Assembly: GCA_049694275.1 (NCBI GenBank)
Contig: JBAVQS010000177.1
Location: forward strand, 1 to 8,252
Direction of reading: 5' to 3'
Source: JBAVQS01 sp049694275
Lineage (GTDB): Bacteria > Chloroflexota > Anaerolineae > UBA4142 > SHND01
Length of the DNA: 8,252 nucleotides
Below the pieces are notes generated by a model. It made no database searches and was not told the DNA's origin. It saw nothing but the letters and a program-made list of their open reading frames with translations. Positions within the stretch are counted from its first letter, which is position 1; every line of letters starts with the position of its first letter. Shown here piece by piece: positions 1 to 5,652 of this stretch. The position numbers were made by a program, and so were the translations under genes.

Positions 1-2
1 AT

Positions 3-107
3 CGCCGGCTGAGTCGTGACTTTGAGCATCAAGTCAAATCTAGCGAAGCGTCTATCTATGCGGCCAGTATCCATCGTATGTTACGCCTGTTGACCACCCA
101 AACCTGA
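3..107 (+). CDS. C-terminal end of an IS5/IS4-type transposase (5' part outside window)
   Basis: Reading from base 3 gives 34 residues and a TGA at 105-107. The peptide begins RRLSRDFEHQ, continues with SSEASIYAASIHRMLR and ends LLTTQT. This resembles the conserved end of IS5-group DDE transposases, where a basic RRL-x-x-D-[YF] segment is followed by 'SEA-x-IY-x-A' and a methionine/leucine/arginine-rich helix. The catalytic DDE residues would lie to the left, outside the window, so activity cannot be judged. The frame is open from the first usable base. The gene points toward enolase. The family call rests on remembered motif similarity over a short stretch. Confidence 0.6.
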   Translation, partial: RRLSRDFEHQVKSSEASIYAASIHRMLRLLTTQT

Positions 108-135
108 ATTCCAAAACACTTTCTAAGGTTATTCT
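108..135. mobile_element. Probable right-end region of the insertion sequence
   Basis: IS5-group elements usually end within a few tens of bases after the transposase stop. The sequence just after the stop (aaaacactttctaagg, about 115-130) looks like a terminal inverted repeat end, but the matching left end is outside the window. No target-site duplication can be tested here. The exact boundary is a guess. Confidence 0.25.
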
Positions 136-281
136 TTCGATTTTTCACCCTGGAACGGTCTCTGGCTGACCCTGTCCAAACCCGACAAGATCATTTCTAA
201 TAACGTTAATCAGCAGTTCATATCAGGTCGGGATGTATGCAGGAAAGCTTACGAGCGGAATAAATTCCAGGAAATCCAATC
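136..281. other. Gene-free stretch between the IS end and the enolase promoter
   Basis: I see no convincing coding frame here. The base composition is clearly AT-richer than the downstream genes. The only small symmetry noted is ggaat-aa-attcc at 257-268. The minus-strand reading across this region is a shadow that continues into the enolase gene antisense. Confidence 0.5.
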
Positions 282-310
282 TTGATTGTAAGCAGCAAAT
301 ACGATAGAAT
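282..310 (+). promoter_or_regulatory. Sigma-70-like promoter for the enolase operon
   Basis: TTGATT at 282-287 and TAGAAT at 305-310 are separated by exactly 17 bp (4/6 and 5/6 matches to the consensus). Transcription would begin near 317, leaving a leader of roughly 125 nt before the enolase start codon at 444. The -10 box sits inside the left arm of the palindrome at 302-339. The assignment is from sequence pattern only. Confidence 0.5.
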
Positions 311-339
311 AGGCGGAGTAAATCCGCCTATTTCTATCG
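302..339. repeat. Long palindrome overlapping the -10 box and start site upstream of eno
   Basis: The left arm 302-317 (cgatagaataggcgga) pairs with the right arm 323-339 across a 5-nt loop (gtaaa). All 16 left-arm bases pair, with one extra T bulged in the right arm. On DNA this is an operator-like dyad covering the -10 element and the probable transcription start. On RNA only the part after the start site would be present, so it would not fold as a complete hairpin from this promoter. It is not followed by a T-run on either strand, so it is a poor intrinsic terminator. Confidence 0.55.
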
Positions 340-443
340 GAAGCCATCGCAAAACTGGCCGACATGCGAACCGTGAGTGGTCTGTTCGGGTTTTAATATT
401 GGTTTTGAGATGCGTAACAGGCAAACACAAAGGGGATAAAGAA

Positions 444-1727
444 ATGTCTCTCATCGAAGATATTACCGCCCGTGAGATCCTCGACTCGCGCGGCAATCCT
501 ACCGTCGAAGTGGATGTCGTGCTGACGGATGGGGCGTTTGGCCGCGCGGCCGTGCCGAGCGGCGCATCGACCGGCGTGCACGAAGCGCTGGAGCTGCGGG
601 ACGGCGACAAGTCGCGTTTTGGCGGCAAAGGGGTCGCGAAAGCGGTACAGAACGTCAACACGCTCATCGCCGAAGAGCTGTTCGGCTGGGACGCGCTAGA
701 ACAGATCGAGATCGACAACCTGCTGATTCGCCTCGACGGCACGCCCAATAAATCCACCCTGGGCGCGAACGCCATGCTCGGCGCGTCGCTCGCCGTGGCC
801 AAGGCCGCCGCCGAGGTAGTCGGCATCCCGCTCTATCGCTACCTGGGCGGCGTTTATGCGCACGTCCTCCCCGTGCCCCTGCTGAACATTTTGAACGGCG
901 GGGCGCACACTTCCTGGCAGTCCACCGACATTCAAGAGTTTATGATCGCGCCGGTGGGCGCGTCGAGCTTTGCCGAAGCGCTCCGCTGCGGCGCCGAGGT
1001 CTATGCCGCGCTGCGCAAGACGCTCAAGGATCGCGGCTATAGCGTCAACGTCGGCGACGAGGGCGGGTTTGCGCCGGCCCTGAAATCGAACGCCGAGGCG
1101 CTCGAGATCATCGTCGCTTCGATCCAGAGCGCGGGCTATAAACCGGGCCAGGACGTCGCGCTGGCGCTCGACTGCGCCGCCTCGGGGTTTTACGAGGACG
1201 GCCAGTACAAGCTCCGCATCGAAGGCAAGACGCTGACCGGCGACCAGCTCATCGACTGGTATGCCGCGCTCATTGACCAGTACCCGATCATTTCGATCGA
1301 GGACGGCCTGGCCGAAGACGATTGGGATGCCTGGGTGAAAATGACACAGCGGCTCGGCTCGCGCATCCAGATCGTCGGCGACGACCTGCTGGTAACGAAC
1401 GTCGAGCGCCTGCGCAAGGGGCTCGAGCTCAAGGCCGCCAACTCGATCCTGATCAAGCTGAACCAGATCGGCACGCTGACCGAGACGATGGCGGCAATCG
1501 AGCTGGCGCAGCGTTCCGGCTGGACGGCCGTCGTTTCGCATCGCTCGGGTGAGACCGAGGATTCGACGATTGCCGACCTGGTGGTGGCGACGAACGCCGG
1601 CCAGATCAAGACGGGCGCGCCCGCCCGCTCCGAGCGCGTGGCGAAATACAACCAATTGCTCCGCATCGAAGAAGAACTGGGCGATTCGGCGGTCTACGCC
1701 GGCAAGAGCGCGTTCAAACGAGGTTAA
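444..1727 (+). CDS. eno: Enolase (phosphopyruvate hydratase)
   Basis: Enolase is a cytoplasmic glycolytic enzyme that interconverts 2-phosphoglycerate and phosphoenolpyruvate using Mg2+. The protein is 427 residues, the normal family length. The N-terminal domain opens with 'ITAREILDSRGNPTVEVDV'. The barrel carries the expected residues: H155, E165 (DIQEFM), E206 (GDEGGFAP), metal ligands D243, E286 (SIEDGLAEDDW) and D313 (VGDDLLVTN), K338 (LIKLNQIGT), the VSHRSGETED signature with H366-R367-S368, and K389. The start at 444 is set by the family N-terminus and by AGGGG at 431-435, 8 nt upstream; the frame stays open further upstream, but through noncoding leader. The loop after NILNGGAH reads TSWQSTD instead of the common ADNNVD, a variant I associate with Chloroflexota. 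The next gene starts 1 nt after the stop. Confidence 0.98.
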   Translation: MSLIEDITAREILDSRGNPTVEVDVVLTDGAFGRAAVPSGASTGVHEALELRDGDKSRFGGKGVAKAVQNVNTLIAEELFGWDALEQIEIDNLLIRLDGTPNKSTLGANAMLGASLAVAKAAAEVVGIPLYRYLGGVYAHVLPVPLLNILNGGAHTSWQSTDIQEFMIAPVGASSFAEALRCGAEVYAALRKTLKDRGYSVNVGDEGGFAPALKSNAEALEIIVASIQSAGYKPGQDVALALDCAASGFYEDGQYKLRIEGKTLTGDQLIDWYAALIDQYPIISIEDGLAEDDWDAWVKMTQRLGSRIQIVGDDLLVTNVERLRKGLELKAANSILIKLNQIGTLTETMAAIELAQRSGWTAVVSHRSGETEDSTIADLVVATNAGQIKTGAPARSERVAKYNQLLRIEEELGDSAVYAGKSAFKRG

Positions 1728-1728
1728 G

Positions 1729-2181
1729 ATGCCCTACCAGCCCCGCGGCAAGTATTTTGAGGAATTCCAGATCGGCGAAGAGATCGTCTCGCAAGGTCGC
1801 ACCATCACCGAAGCGGACATTATCAATTTCGCCTACCTCTCGGGCGACTGGAACCCACTGCACGTCGACGTCGAATACGCGCGCCAGAACATGTTCGGCG
1901 AGCGCATCTCACACGGGCTGCTGGGGCTCTCCGTCACGAGCGGCCTGCTGATGAGCCTCGGTTTTGGCGAGGGCACCATCATCGCCTTTATGGGGCTCGA
2001 ATGGAAATTCAAGGCCCCGGTCAAGATCGGCGACACCGTCCACGCGGTCGCTCGAGTCAAGCAGAAAAAAGAGATGAAAGCCGCGGGCGGCGGCGTCGTG
2101 GTGCTGGAAGGGCGGCTGCTCAACCAGCGCGACGAGGTAACCCAACAGGGGGAGTGGACCCTGCTGGTCAAAGGTAAATAG
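1729..2181 (+). CDS. MaoC-like (R)-specific enoyl-CoA hydratase, hotdog fold
   Basis: This is a 150-residue single-hotdog protein of the MaoC/PhaJ family, which hydrates trans-2-enoyl-CoA to (R)-3-hydroxyacyl-CoA. The hydratase-2 motif is intact: YLSGDWNPLHVDVEYA at residues 36-51, giving the catalytic pair D40 and H45. It is followed by the usual 'GERISHGLLG' turn and a 'WKFKAPVKIGDTV' strand. Family members act in (R)-hydroxyacyl supply, acyl chain modification or fatty-acid-like synthesis; the substrate cannot be told from sequence. The ATG lies 1 nt after the eno stop (TAA-G-ATG), so the two are almost certainly cotranscribed and translationally coupled. The frame runs upstream inside eno, but the family N-terminus (KYFEEFQIGEE) fixes this start. 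A thioesterase role is less likely because the D/H hydratase pair is present. Confidence 0.9.
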   Translation: MPYQPRGKYFEEFQIGEEIVSQGRTITEADIINFAYLSGDWNPLHVDVEYARQNMFGERISHGLLGLSVTSGLLMSLGFGEGTIIAFMGLEWKFKAPVKIGDTVHAVARVKQKKEMKAAGGGVVVLEGRLLNQRDEVTQQGEWTLLVKGK

Positions 2182-2360
2182 TCAAAACTATTGTTGGAAA
2201 CTGCATACAGATTGGGACCCCGGAAATCCAACCCGCAGGGCGGGACAACCGGGGCCCACGAATCCCGCAGGACGCGAGACCGACGCACGGATGGACTTGG
2301 GGCAGCCCCCCCGGTTCATCCGTGTCAATCTGTGTACAAACTTCCAGAAAGGATTATCGA
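2182..2360. other. Structured 179-bp spacer between the hydratase and the SpeD-like gene
   Basis: There is no credible coding frame. The stretch contains two folded blocks. The first pairs 2214-2223 (gggaccccgg) with 2249-2257 (ccggggccc), with an A:C mismatch, and encloses a small cccgc/gcggg hairpin at 2232-2244. The second is the hairpin at 2286-2324. There are also imperfect direct copies of a 'cccgcagg' unit at 2232-2239 and 2264-2271. It could be a leader or attenuator for the downstream gene, or a decayed intergenic repeat. I do not recognise a known riboswitch. Confidence 0.4.
2286..2324 (+). repeat. 11-bp inverted repeat forming an RNA hairpin
   Basis: The left arm cacggatggac (2286-2296) pairs fully with the right arm gttcatccgtg (2314-2324) if one G:U pair is allowed. 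Inside it, gggg (2299-2302) and cccc (2306-2309) can pair across a 3-nt loop. No T-run follows, so it does not look like an intrinsic terminator. It ends 37 nt before the SpeD-like start codon. Confidence 0.55.
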
Positions 2361-2723
2361 ATGGCAGAAAACGTCTTTGGATGGGAGCTTTTGCTCGACC
2401 TCCACGGATGTGATCCGAAAAAGATTTCCTCACGCGAATGGATCGAGAAATTTGCGATCGAGGTGTGTGAGTGTCTGCAGATGAAGCGGTTTGGCGATCC
2501 CTTCATCGAGCACTTTGGACACGATAATATCATGACGGCGGGATACTCGCTCGTCCAACTGATCGAGACCTCCTCGGTCGTCGCCCACTTTAGCGAAAAT
2601 ATGGGGACCGTCTATCTGGATATTTTCTCATGCAAGCAGTACGACGCCGAGACGGTGACGAAATTCTCGCAAGAGTTTTTCGGCGCCGGCCGCGTCGTCA
2701 GCCGCATGGTCGAGAGGGTGTGA
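2361..2723 (+). CDS. speD: SpeD/AdoMetDC-family pyruvoyl decarboxylase-like protein
   Basis: This 120-residue protein has the prokaryotic AdoMet decarboxylase fold. It begins with the strand ELLLDLHGCDP (residues 9-19) and carries the core GYSLVQLIETSSVVAH (61-76) and YLDIFSCK (85-92). If it self-cleaves, S71 would become the pyruvoyl group, with H76 and C91 as processing and catalytic partners. The spacings S71-H76 (5) and H76-C91 (15) match those of the well-studied Thermotoga enzyme (S63, H68, C83). The residue before the serine is Thr rather than the usual Glu, and the usual 'HTWPE' after the histidine is HFSEN. The substrate is therefore open: AdoMet, or ornithine/arginine as reported for some SpeD-fold homologues. 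AAAGGA at 2348-2353 lies 7 nt before the ATG and fixes this start. No polyamine synthase gene is adjacent. Confidence 0.8.
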   Translation: MAENVFGWELLLDLHGCDPKKISSREWIEKFAIEVCECLQMKRFGDPFIEHFGHDNIMTAGYSLVQLIETSSVVAHFSENMGTVYLDIFSCKQYDAETVTKFSQEFFGAGRVVSRMVERV

Positions 2724-2730
2724 TGCAAAT

Positions 2731-2814
2731 CGACGGAGGACAAAGAACAAACGACGCGGGCTAGTCCCAATATCGCTCACATTCCGCCAGCACCCGTCTT
2801 TTGGTCGTCCGTCG
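2731..2814. repeat. Imperfect inverted repeat filling the spacer before the dehydrogenase
   Basis: The left arm 2731-2746 (cgacggaggacaaaga) is an imperfect reverse complement of the right arm 2797-2814; 7 bases match exactly at the outer end and the rest match with small gaps. The right arm ends 6 nt before the dehydrogenase ATG. The purine-rich and pyrimidine-rich arms look like degenerate 'GGACAAA'-type intergenic repeats. Function is unknown. Confidence 0.35.
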
Positions 2815-2820
2815 CTCTTT

Positions 2821-3828
2821 ATGCTGGCCCAGCTATTAACAGAACAGAAACCGGTAGAGGAAAATCCGCTCCACCTTGAAACGGTGGCAACTCCGGAACC
2901 GCAGGCCGGCGAGGTCCGCGTCCGGATCGCCGCGTGCGGCGTTTGCCACACCGACCTGCATGTCGTACAAGGCGACATTCATCCGACCCTGACGCCGATT
3001 ATTCCCGGGCACCAGATCGTCGGAAGGGTCGACGCGCGGGGAGCTGCTGCCACGCGCCTGGAAATCGGGGCGCGCGTGGGAATCCCCTGGCTCAACTGGA
3101 TCAGCCCGGATTGCCGGTACTATGGAACGGACCGGGAGAATTTGTGTGACGATATCCGGTTTACGGGATTCCATGTAAACGGGGGGTTCGCCGAATACAT
3201 CACCGTCGACGAAAAATTTGCCTATCCGGTTCCCGATATCTTCTCGGACGTTCAGGCGGCCCCCCTGCTCTGCGCGGGGGTCATCGGTTTTCGCGCGCTG
3301 CGCCTGAGCGAGATTGCGCTCCCCCAGGCGGAGTATCTTGGGCTGTACGGATTTGGCGCGAGCGCCCATATCGTCCTGCAAATTGCGCGGCACTGGGGCA
3401 AAACGACCTATATCTTTACCCGGAACCCGGAGCACCGGCGGCTGGCTCTGGAACTGGGCGCGGCCTGGGCCGGCGCGGCCGGCGATGTCCCGCCCCACAA
3501 GCTCGACAGCGCCATTATCTTTGCGCCGGTCGGCGACCTGGTCGTACAGGCGCTCCACGTGCTGAACAAAGGGGGGACAGTCGTGCACGCGGGCATTTAT
3601 TCGACGCCGGTCCCCCAGTTCGATTACCCATGGCTCTATGAAGAGCGAACCATCCGCAGCGCCGCTCACTCGACGCGCCGCGATGTCGAGGAGCTGCTCC
3701 GCGTCGCCGCCGAAATTCCGGTGCGGCCCGAGGTTCAGCTCTATCCCCTGGCCGAAGCGAACCGTGCGCTCCAGGACTTGAAACATTCGCGGATTCAAGG
3801 AGCGGCGGTGCTGCAAATAATCGAGTAA
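2821..3828 (+). CDS. Zinc-dependent alcohol dehydrogenase (MDR superfamily, AdhA/COG1064-like)
   Basis: This 335-residue medium-chain dehydrogenase would interconvert alcohols and aldehydes with NAD(P)(H). The catalytic-zinc ligands are present: C42 (CGVCHTDLH), H64 (PGHQIVGRV) and C151 (PLLCAGVIGFRAL). The Rossmann glycine motif is LGLYGFGASAH (173-183). Two departures stand out. The family GHE is GHQ (Q65). The structural-zinc lobe, normally C-x2-C-x2-C-x7-C, reads S95, C98, Y101, C109, so two of four cysteines are missing. The start at 2821 fits the family N-terminus, but no Shine-Dalgarno sequence is visible. The upstream spacer holds an inverted repeat, so a separate promoter or leaderless start is possible. 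A PPK2 gene begins 1 nt after the stop. Confidence 0.92.
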   Translation: MLAQLLTEQKPVEENPLHLETVATPEPQAGEVRVRIAACGVCHTDLHVVQGDIHPTLTPIIPGHQIVGRVDARGAAATRLEIGARVGIPWLNWISPDCRYYGTDRENLCDDIRFTGFHVNGGFAEYITVDEKFAYPVPDIFSDVQAAPLLCAGVIGFRALRLSEIALPQAEYLGLYGFGASAHIVLQIARHWGKTTYIFTRNPEHRRLALELGAAWAGAAGDVPPHKLDSAIIFAPVGDLVVQALHVLNKGGTVVHAGIYSTPVPQFDYPWLYEERTIRSAAHSTRRDVEELLRVAAEIPVRPEVQLYPLAEANRALQDLKHSRIQGAAVLQIIE

Positions 3829-3829
3829 T

Positions 3830-4678
3830 ATGCTGGAACAAATCGACCTAAAAAAAGCGTTAAGCAAAGAGGAATACAAATGGCGGATGGATGCGCTGAG
3901 ATTGAAAATGTACAGCGTCAGCCACGCCGTCTACGAGAGCCACACGCCCGTCGTCGTCGTGTTTGAAGGCTGGGGCGCGGCAGGCAAAGGCACGACGATC
4001 GCCGAATTGACCGCGCAGATCGACCCGCGCGGTTTTCGGGTTTACCCCATCAACGCGCCGCGCGGCTATGAAGAGCGCTTTCCCTGGCTCTATCGCTTTT
4101 GGCTCAAGATTCCTGCGCGGGGCGAGCTTGCGATTTTTCATTCGAGCTGGTATCGCCGCGTCCTGCTCGACCGGGTCAACGAAACCGTTGCGGGCGCGCA
4201 ACTGGAACAAGCCTACCGCGACATCCGGGACTTTGAGCGAACGCTCGCCGACGACGGCGCCATCCTCGTCAAGTTCTGGCTCGAGATCGACAAAAAAGAG
4301 CAAAAGCGGCGCATCGCCAAACTGGCAGACAAAAAATCGACGGCGTGGCAGGTGAGCGAGGAAGAGCAGCAGCAACAAGAACACCATCGCCGGTATGTCC
4401 GGGCGGTCGAGGAAATGTTGGGCCGCACCGAAGCCGAGTATGCCCCGTGGACGATTGTCGCGGCGACTGACCGTAACTGGACGAATGTCCGGGTGTTTGA
4501 AACTATCATCGCTCAGCTAGAGCCGCGCGTTGCGTCCAGCCAGGTGCTTTTGCCGCCCGAGATCGAGGAGCAACTGCACACCATTGAACGCGCGGACGGC
4601 GTCACGCTGACATCGGCCATCGCCAAGTCGACGCCCCCGGCGAACCCGAGGGAGGAGGCGGACAAGACCAATGCTTGA
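3830..4678 (+). CDS. PPK2-family protein with altered active site; upstream half of a PPK2 pair
   Basis: This 282-residue protein has the PPK2 P-loop fold. The Walker A segment is FEGWGAAGKGTTI (45-57), with K53 kept. The lid and Walker B regions are LYRFWLKIP (87-95) and AIFHSSWYRRVLLDRV (101-116), followed by the family's 'LVKFWLEI' strand. Aligned without gaps to its downstream neighbour over the first 116 residues, it has G49 for D49, T55 for G55, H104 for D104, S105 for R105 and R109 for G109. The two aspartates are important in PPK2 catalysis, so this copy is probably not a normal kinase on its own. After about residue 235 comes a polar, proline-containing tail not found in the neighbour. 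As I recall, fused two-domain polyphosphate:AMP phosphotransferases (Pap, TIGR03708) have a similarly degenerate N-terminal domain. The start is 1 nt after the dehydrogenase stop, with no close ribosome site, suggesting coupling. Confidence 0.88.
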   Translation: MLEQIDLKKALSKEEYKWRMDALRLKMYSVSHAVYESHTPVVVVFEGWGAAGKGTTIAELTAQIDPRGFRVYPINAPRGYEERFPWLYRFWLKIPARGELAIFHSSWYRRVLLDRVNETVAGAQLEQAYRDIRDFERTLADDGAILVKFWLEIDKKEQKRRIAKLADKKSTAWQVSEEEQQQQEHHRRYVRAVEEMLGRTEAEYAPWTIVAATDRNWTNVRVFETIIAQLEPRVASSQVLLPPEIEEQLHTIERADGVTLTSAIAKSTPPANPREEADKTNA

Positions 4679-5396
4679 GCAAGTGGACCTCTCACAAAAG
4701 ATAGACCCGGTCGAATACCGGCGCCAGTTGCCCAAGTTACAGGACCGGCTGCACCTGCTCGGCCTTGAAGCCTATCGGCAAGGGCGCTCCATCGTCATGG
4801 GGTTCGAGGGCTGGGATGCTGCAGGCAAAGGCGGGACGATCCGGCGCGTGACCGAGCGGCTCGACCCACGCGATTATATCGTCTGGCCGATTGCCGCGCC
4901 CGAGGGCGAAGACAAGACCCACCACTATCTCTACCGCTTTTGGCGGCGGCTCCAGCCGACGGGGCATATTGCAATTTTCGACCGGACGTGGTACGGGCGC
5001 GTGCTCGTCGAGCGGATCGAAGGGTTTGCGCGCCCGGACGAGTGGCAGCGCGCCTATCGCGAGATTAACGAGTACGAGCGCCAGCTGGCGGACTTTGGGA
5101 CGATCATTTTCAAGTTCTGGCTTCACATCTCATCCGAAGAAGAGCTCCGCCGGTTCCAGGCGCGCCAGGGCACTCCCTACAAGGCCTGGAAGCTCACCGA
5201 GGAAGACTGGCGCAACCGGGAAAAATGGGACCAGTACTACCGGGCCGTGGACGAGATGCTGGTCAAGACCTCGACGCCGGAGGCCCCCTGGACCGTCGTC
5301 CCGGCACAAGACAAGTATTTCGGTCGCATCTTTACCCTGCGGACGCTTGTGGACAAGCTGGAACGAGAGTTGGGCGAGTTGAAAGTAAAAAGGTAA
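4671..5396 (+). CDS. ppk2: PPK2-family polyphosphate kinase, catalytic copy (polyP:AMP phosphotransferase-like)
   Basis: This 241-residue PPK2 enzyme transfers phosphate between polyphosphate and nucleotides in the cytoplasm. The canonical features are complete: Walker A FEGWDAAGKGGTIRR (45-59) with D49 and K53, lid region YLYRFWRRLQPTGH (86-99), and Walker B IFDRTWYGRVLVERIEGF with D104 and R105. Later come KFWLHIS, 'WKLTEEDWRNREKWDQY' and 'APWTVVPAQDKYF'. It is closest, from memory, to the C-terminal domain of Pap-type polyphosphate:AMP phosphotransferases, including the N-terminal 'DLSQKIDPVEYRRQL'. That makes AMP to ADP the likeliest reaction, but class cannot be settled by eye. The ATG overlaps the end of the upstream PPK2 gene by 8 nt. 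GGAGGAGG at 4651-4658 lies 12 nt upstream, so it is independently translatable. Both proteins start MLEQ-[IV]-DL. Confidence 0.93.
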   Translation: MLEQVDLSQKIDPVEYRRQLPKLQDRLHLLGLEAYRQGRSIVMGFEGWDAAGKGGTIRRVTERLDPRDYIVWPIAAPEGEDKTHHYLYRFWRRLQPTGHIAIFDRTWYGRVLVERIEGFARPDEWQRAYREINEYERQLADFGTIIFKFWLHISSEEELRRFQARQGTPYKAWKLTEEDWRNREKWDQYYRAVDEMLVKTSTPEAPWTVVPAQDKYFGRIFTLRTLVDKLERELGELKVKR

Positions 5397-5409
5397 CGAG
5401 GAACAAACG

Positions 5410-5652
5410 ATGTTGACAGACTATATTCATGCGGCGATGCGGCGCGCGACCTATGAGATTTTATCAGATGGCGCTTATTACGGAGAGATTCCAGAGTTCC
5501 AGGGTGTGTACGCGAACGCCAAGACGCTCGAAGAATGCCGAGAGCAGTTGCAGCAAGTTTTGGAAGGCTGGATTGTGCTTGGATTGCGCCTCGGCCATAC
5601 ACTCCCTGTCGTCAATGGAATTGCATTAAATATTGAAAAGCGAGCTGCATAA
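5410..5652 (+). CDS. hicB: HicB-family antitoxin
   Basis: This 80-residue protein resembles short HicB antitoxins. A partial RNase-H-like strand-strand-helix core (ATYEILSDGAYYGEIPEFQGVYA) leads into the helix 'TLEECREQLQQVLEGW'. In this family GxIPxFxGVxAxAxTLExCR is the recognisable core. It should bind and neutralise the HicA toxin encoded directly downstream. It lacks the C-terminal ribbon-helix-helix or HTH domain of longer HicB proteins, so any autorepression would need another route. GAGGA at 5398-5402, 7 nt before the ATG, supports the start. The gene lies 13 nt after the PPK2 stop, and its stop overlaps the HicA start by 1 nt (TAATG). Confidence 0.85.
   Translation: MLTDYIHAAMRRATYEILSDGAYYGEIPEFQGVYANAKTLEECREQLQQVLEGWIVLGLRLGHTLPVVNGIALNIEKRAA

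Noticed and set aside
302..339. Palindrome upstream of eno read as an intrinsic terminator
   Set aside because: No T-run follows on either strand; an operator or repeat is a better reading.
282..443. Upstream extension of enolase from 282
   Set aside because: The extra residues have no family counterpart, the stretch contains the promoter and palindrome, and a good ribosome site precedes the ATG at 444.
696..1655. Long minus-strand open frame of 319 codons across enolase
   Set aside because: It is antisense to an unmistakable enolase; GC-rich codon use leaves the opposite strand open, and the translation matches no family I know.
2214..2275. Possible tRNA or known riboswitch in the hydratase to SpeD-like spacer
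   Set aside because: No cloverleaf, no T-arm consensus and no riboswitch core that I recognise; only generic stems.
2568..2585. SpeD-like protein read as having lost its catalytic serine
   Set aside because: A gap-free alignment from the Glu would place Thr at the serine position, but anchoring on His and Cys (15 residues apart, as in the family) shows S71 in the right place, with one inserted residue before it.
2836..3879. Minus-strand open frame of 347 codons across the dehydrogenase
   Set aside because: It is the shadow of a clearly recognised alcohol dehydrogenase on the + strand and has no recognisable motifs.
4640..4690. Single fused PPK2 gene broken by a sequencing frameshift
   Set aside because: The downstream gene has its own GGAGGAGG and ATG, both proteins start with the same MLEQ motif, and no slippery run is seen at the junction. 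A natural split is favoured, though resequencing would settle it.
5412..5427. TTGACA and TATATT boxes at the start of hicB
   Set aside because: They are only 4 bp apart and inside the coding sequence, so they cannot form a promoter together.
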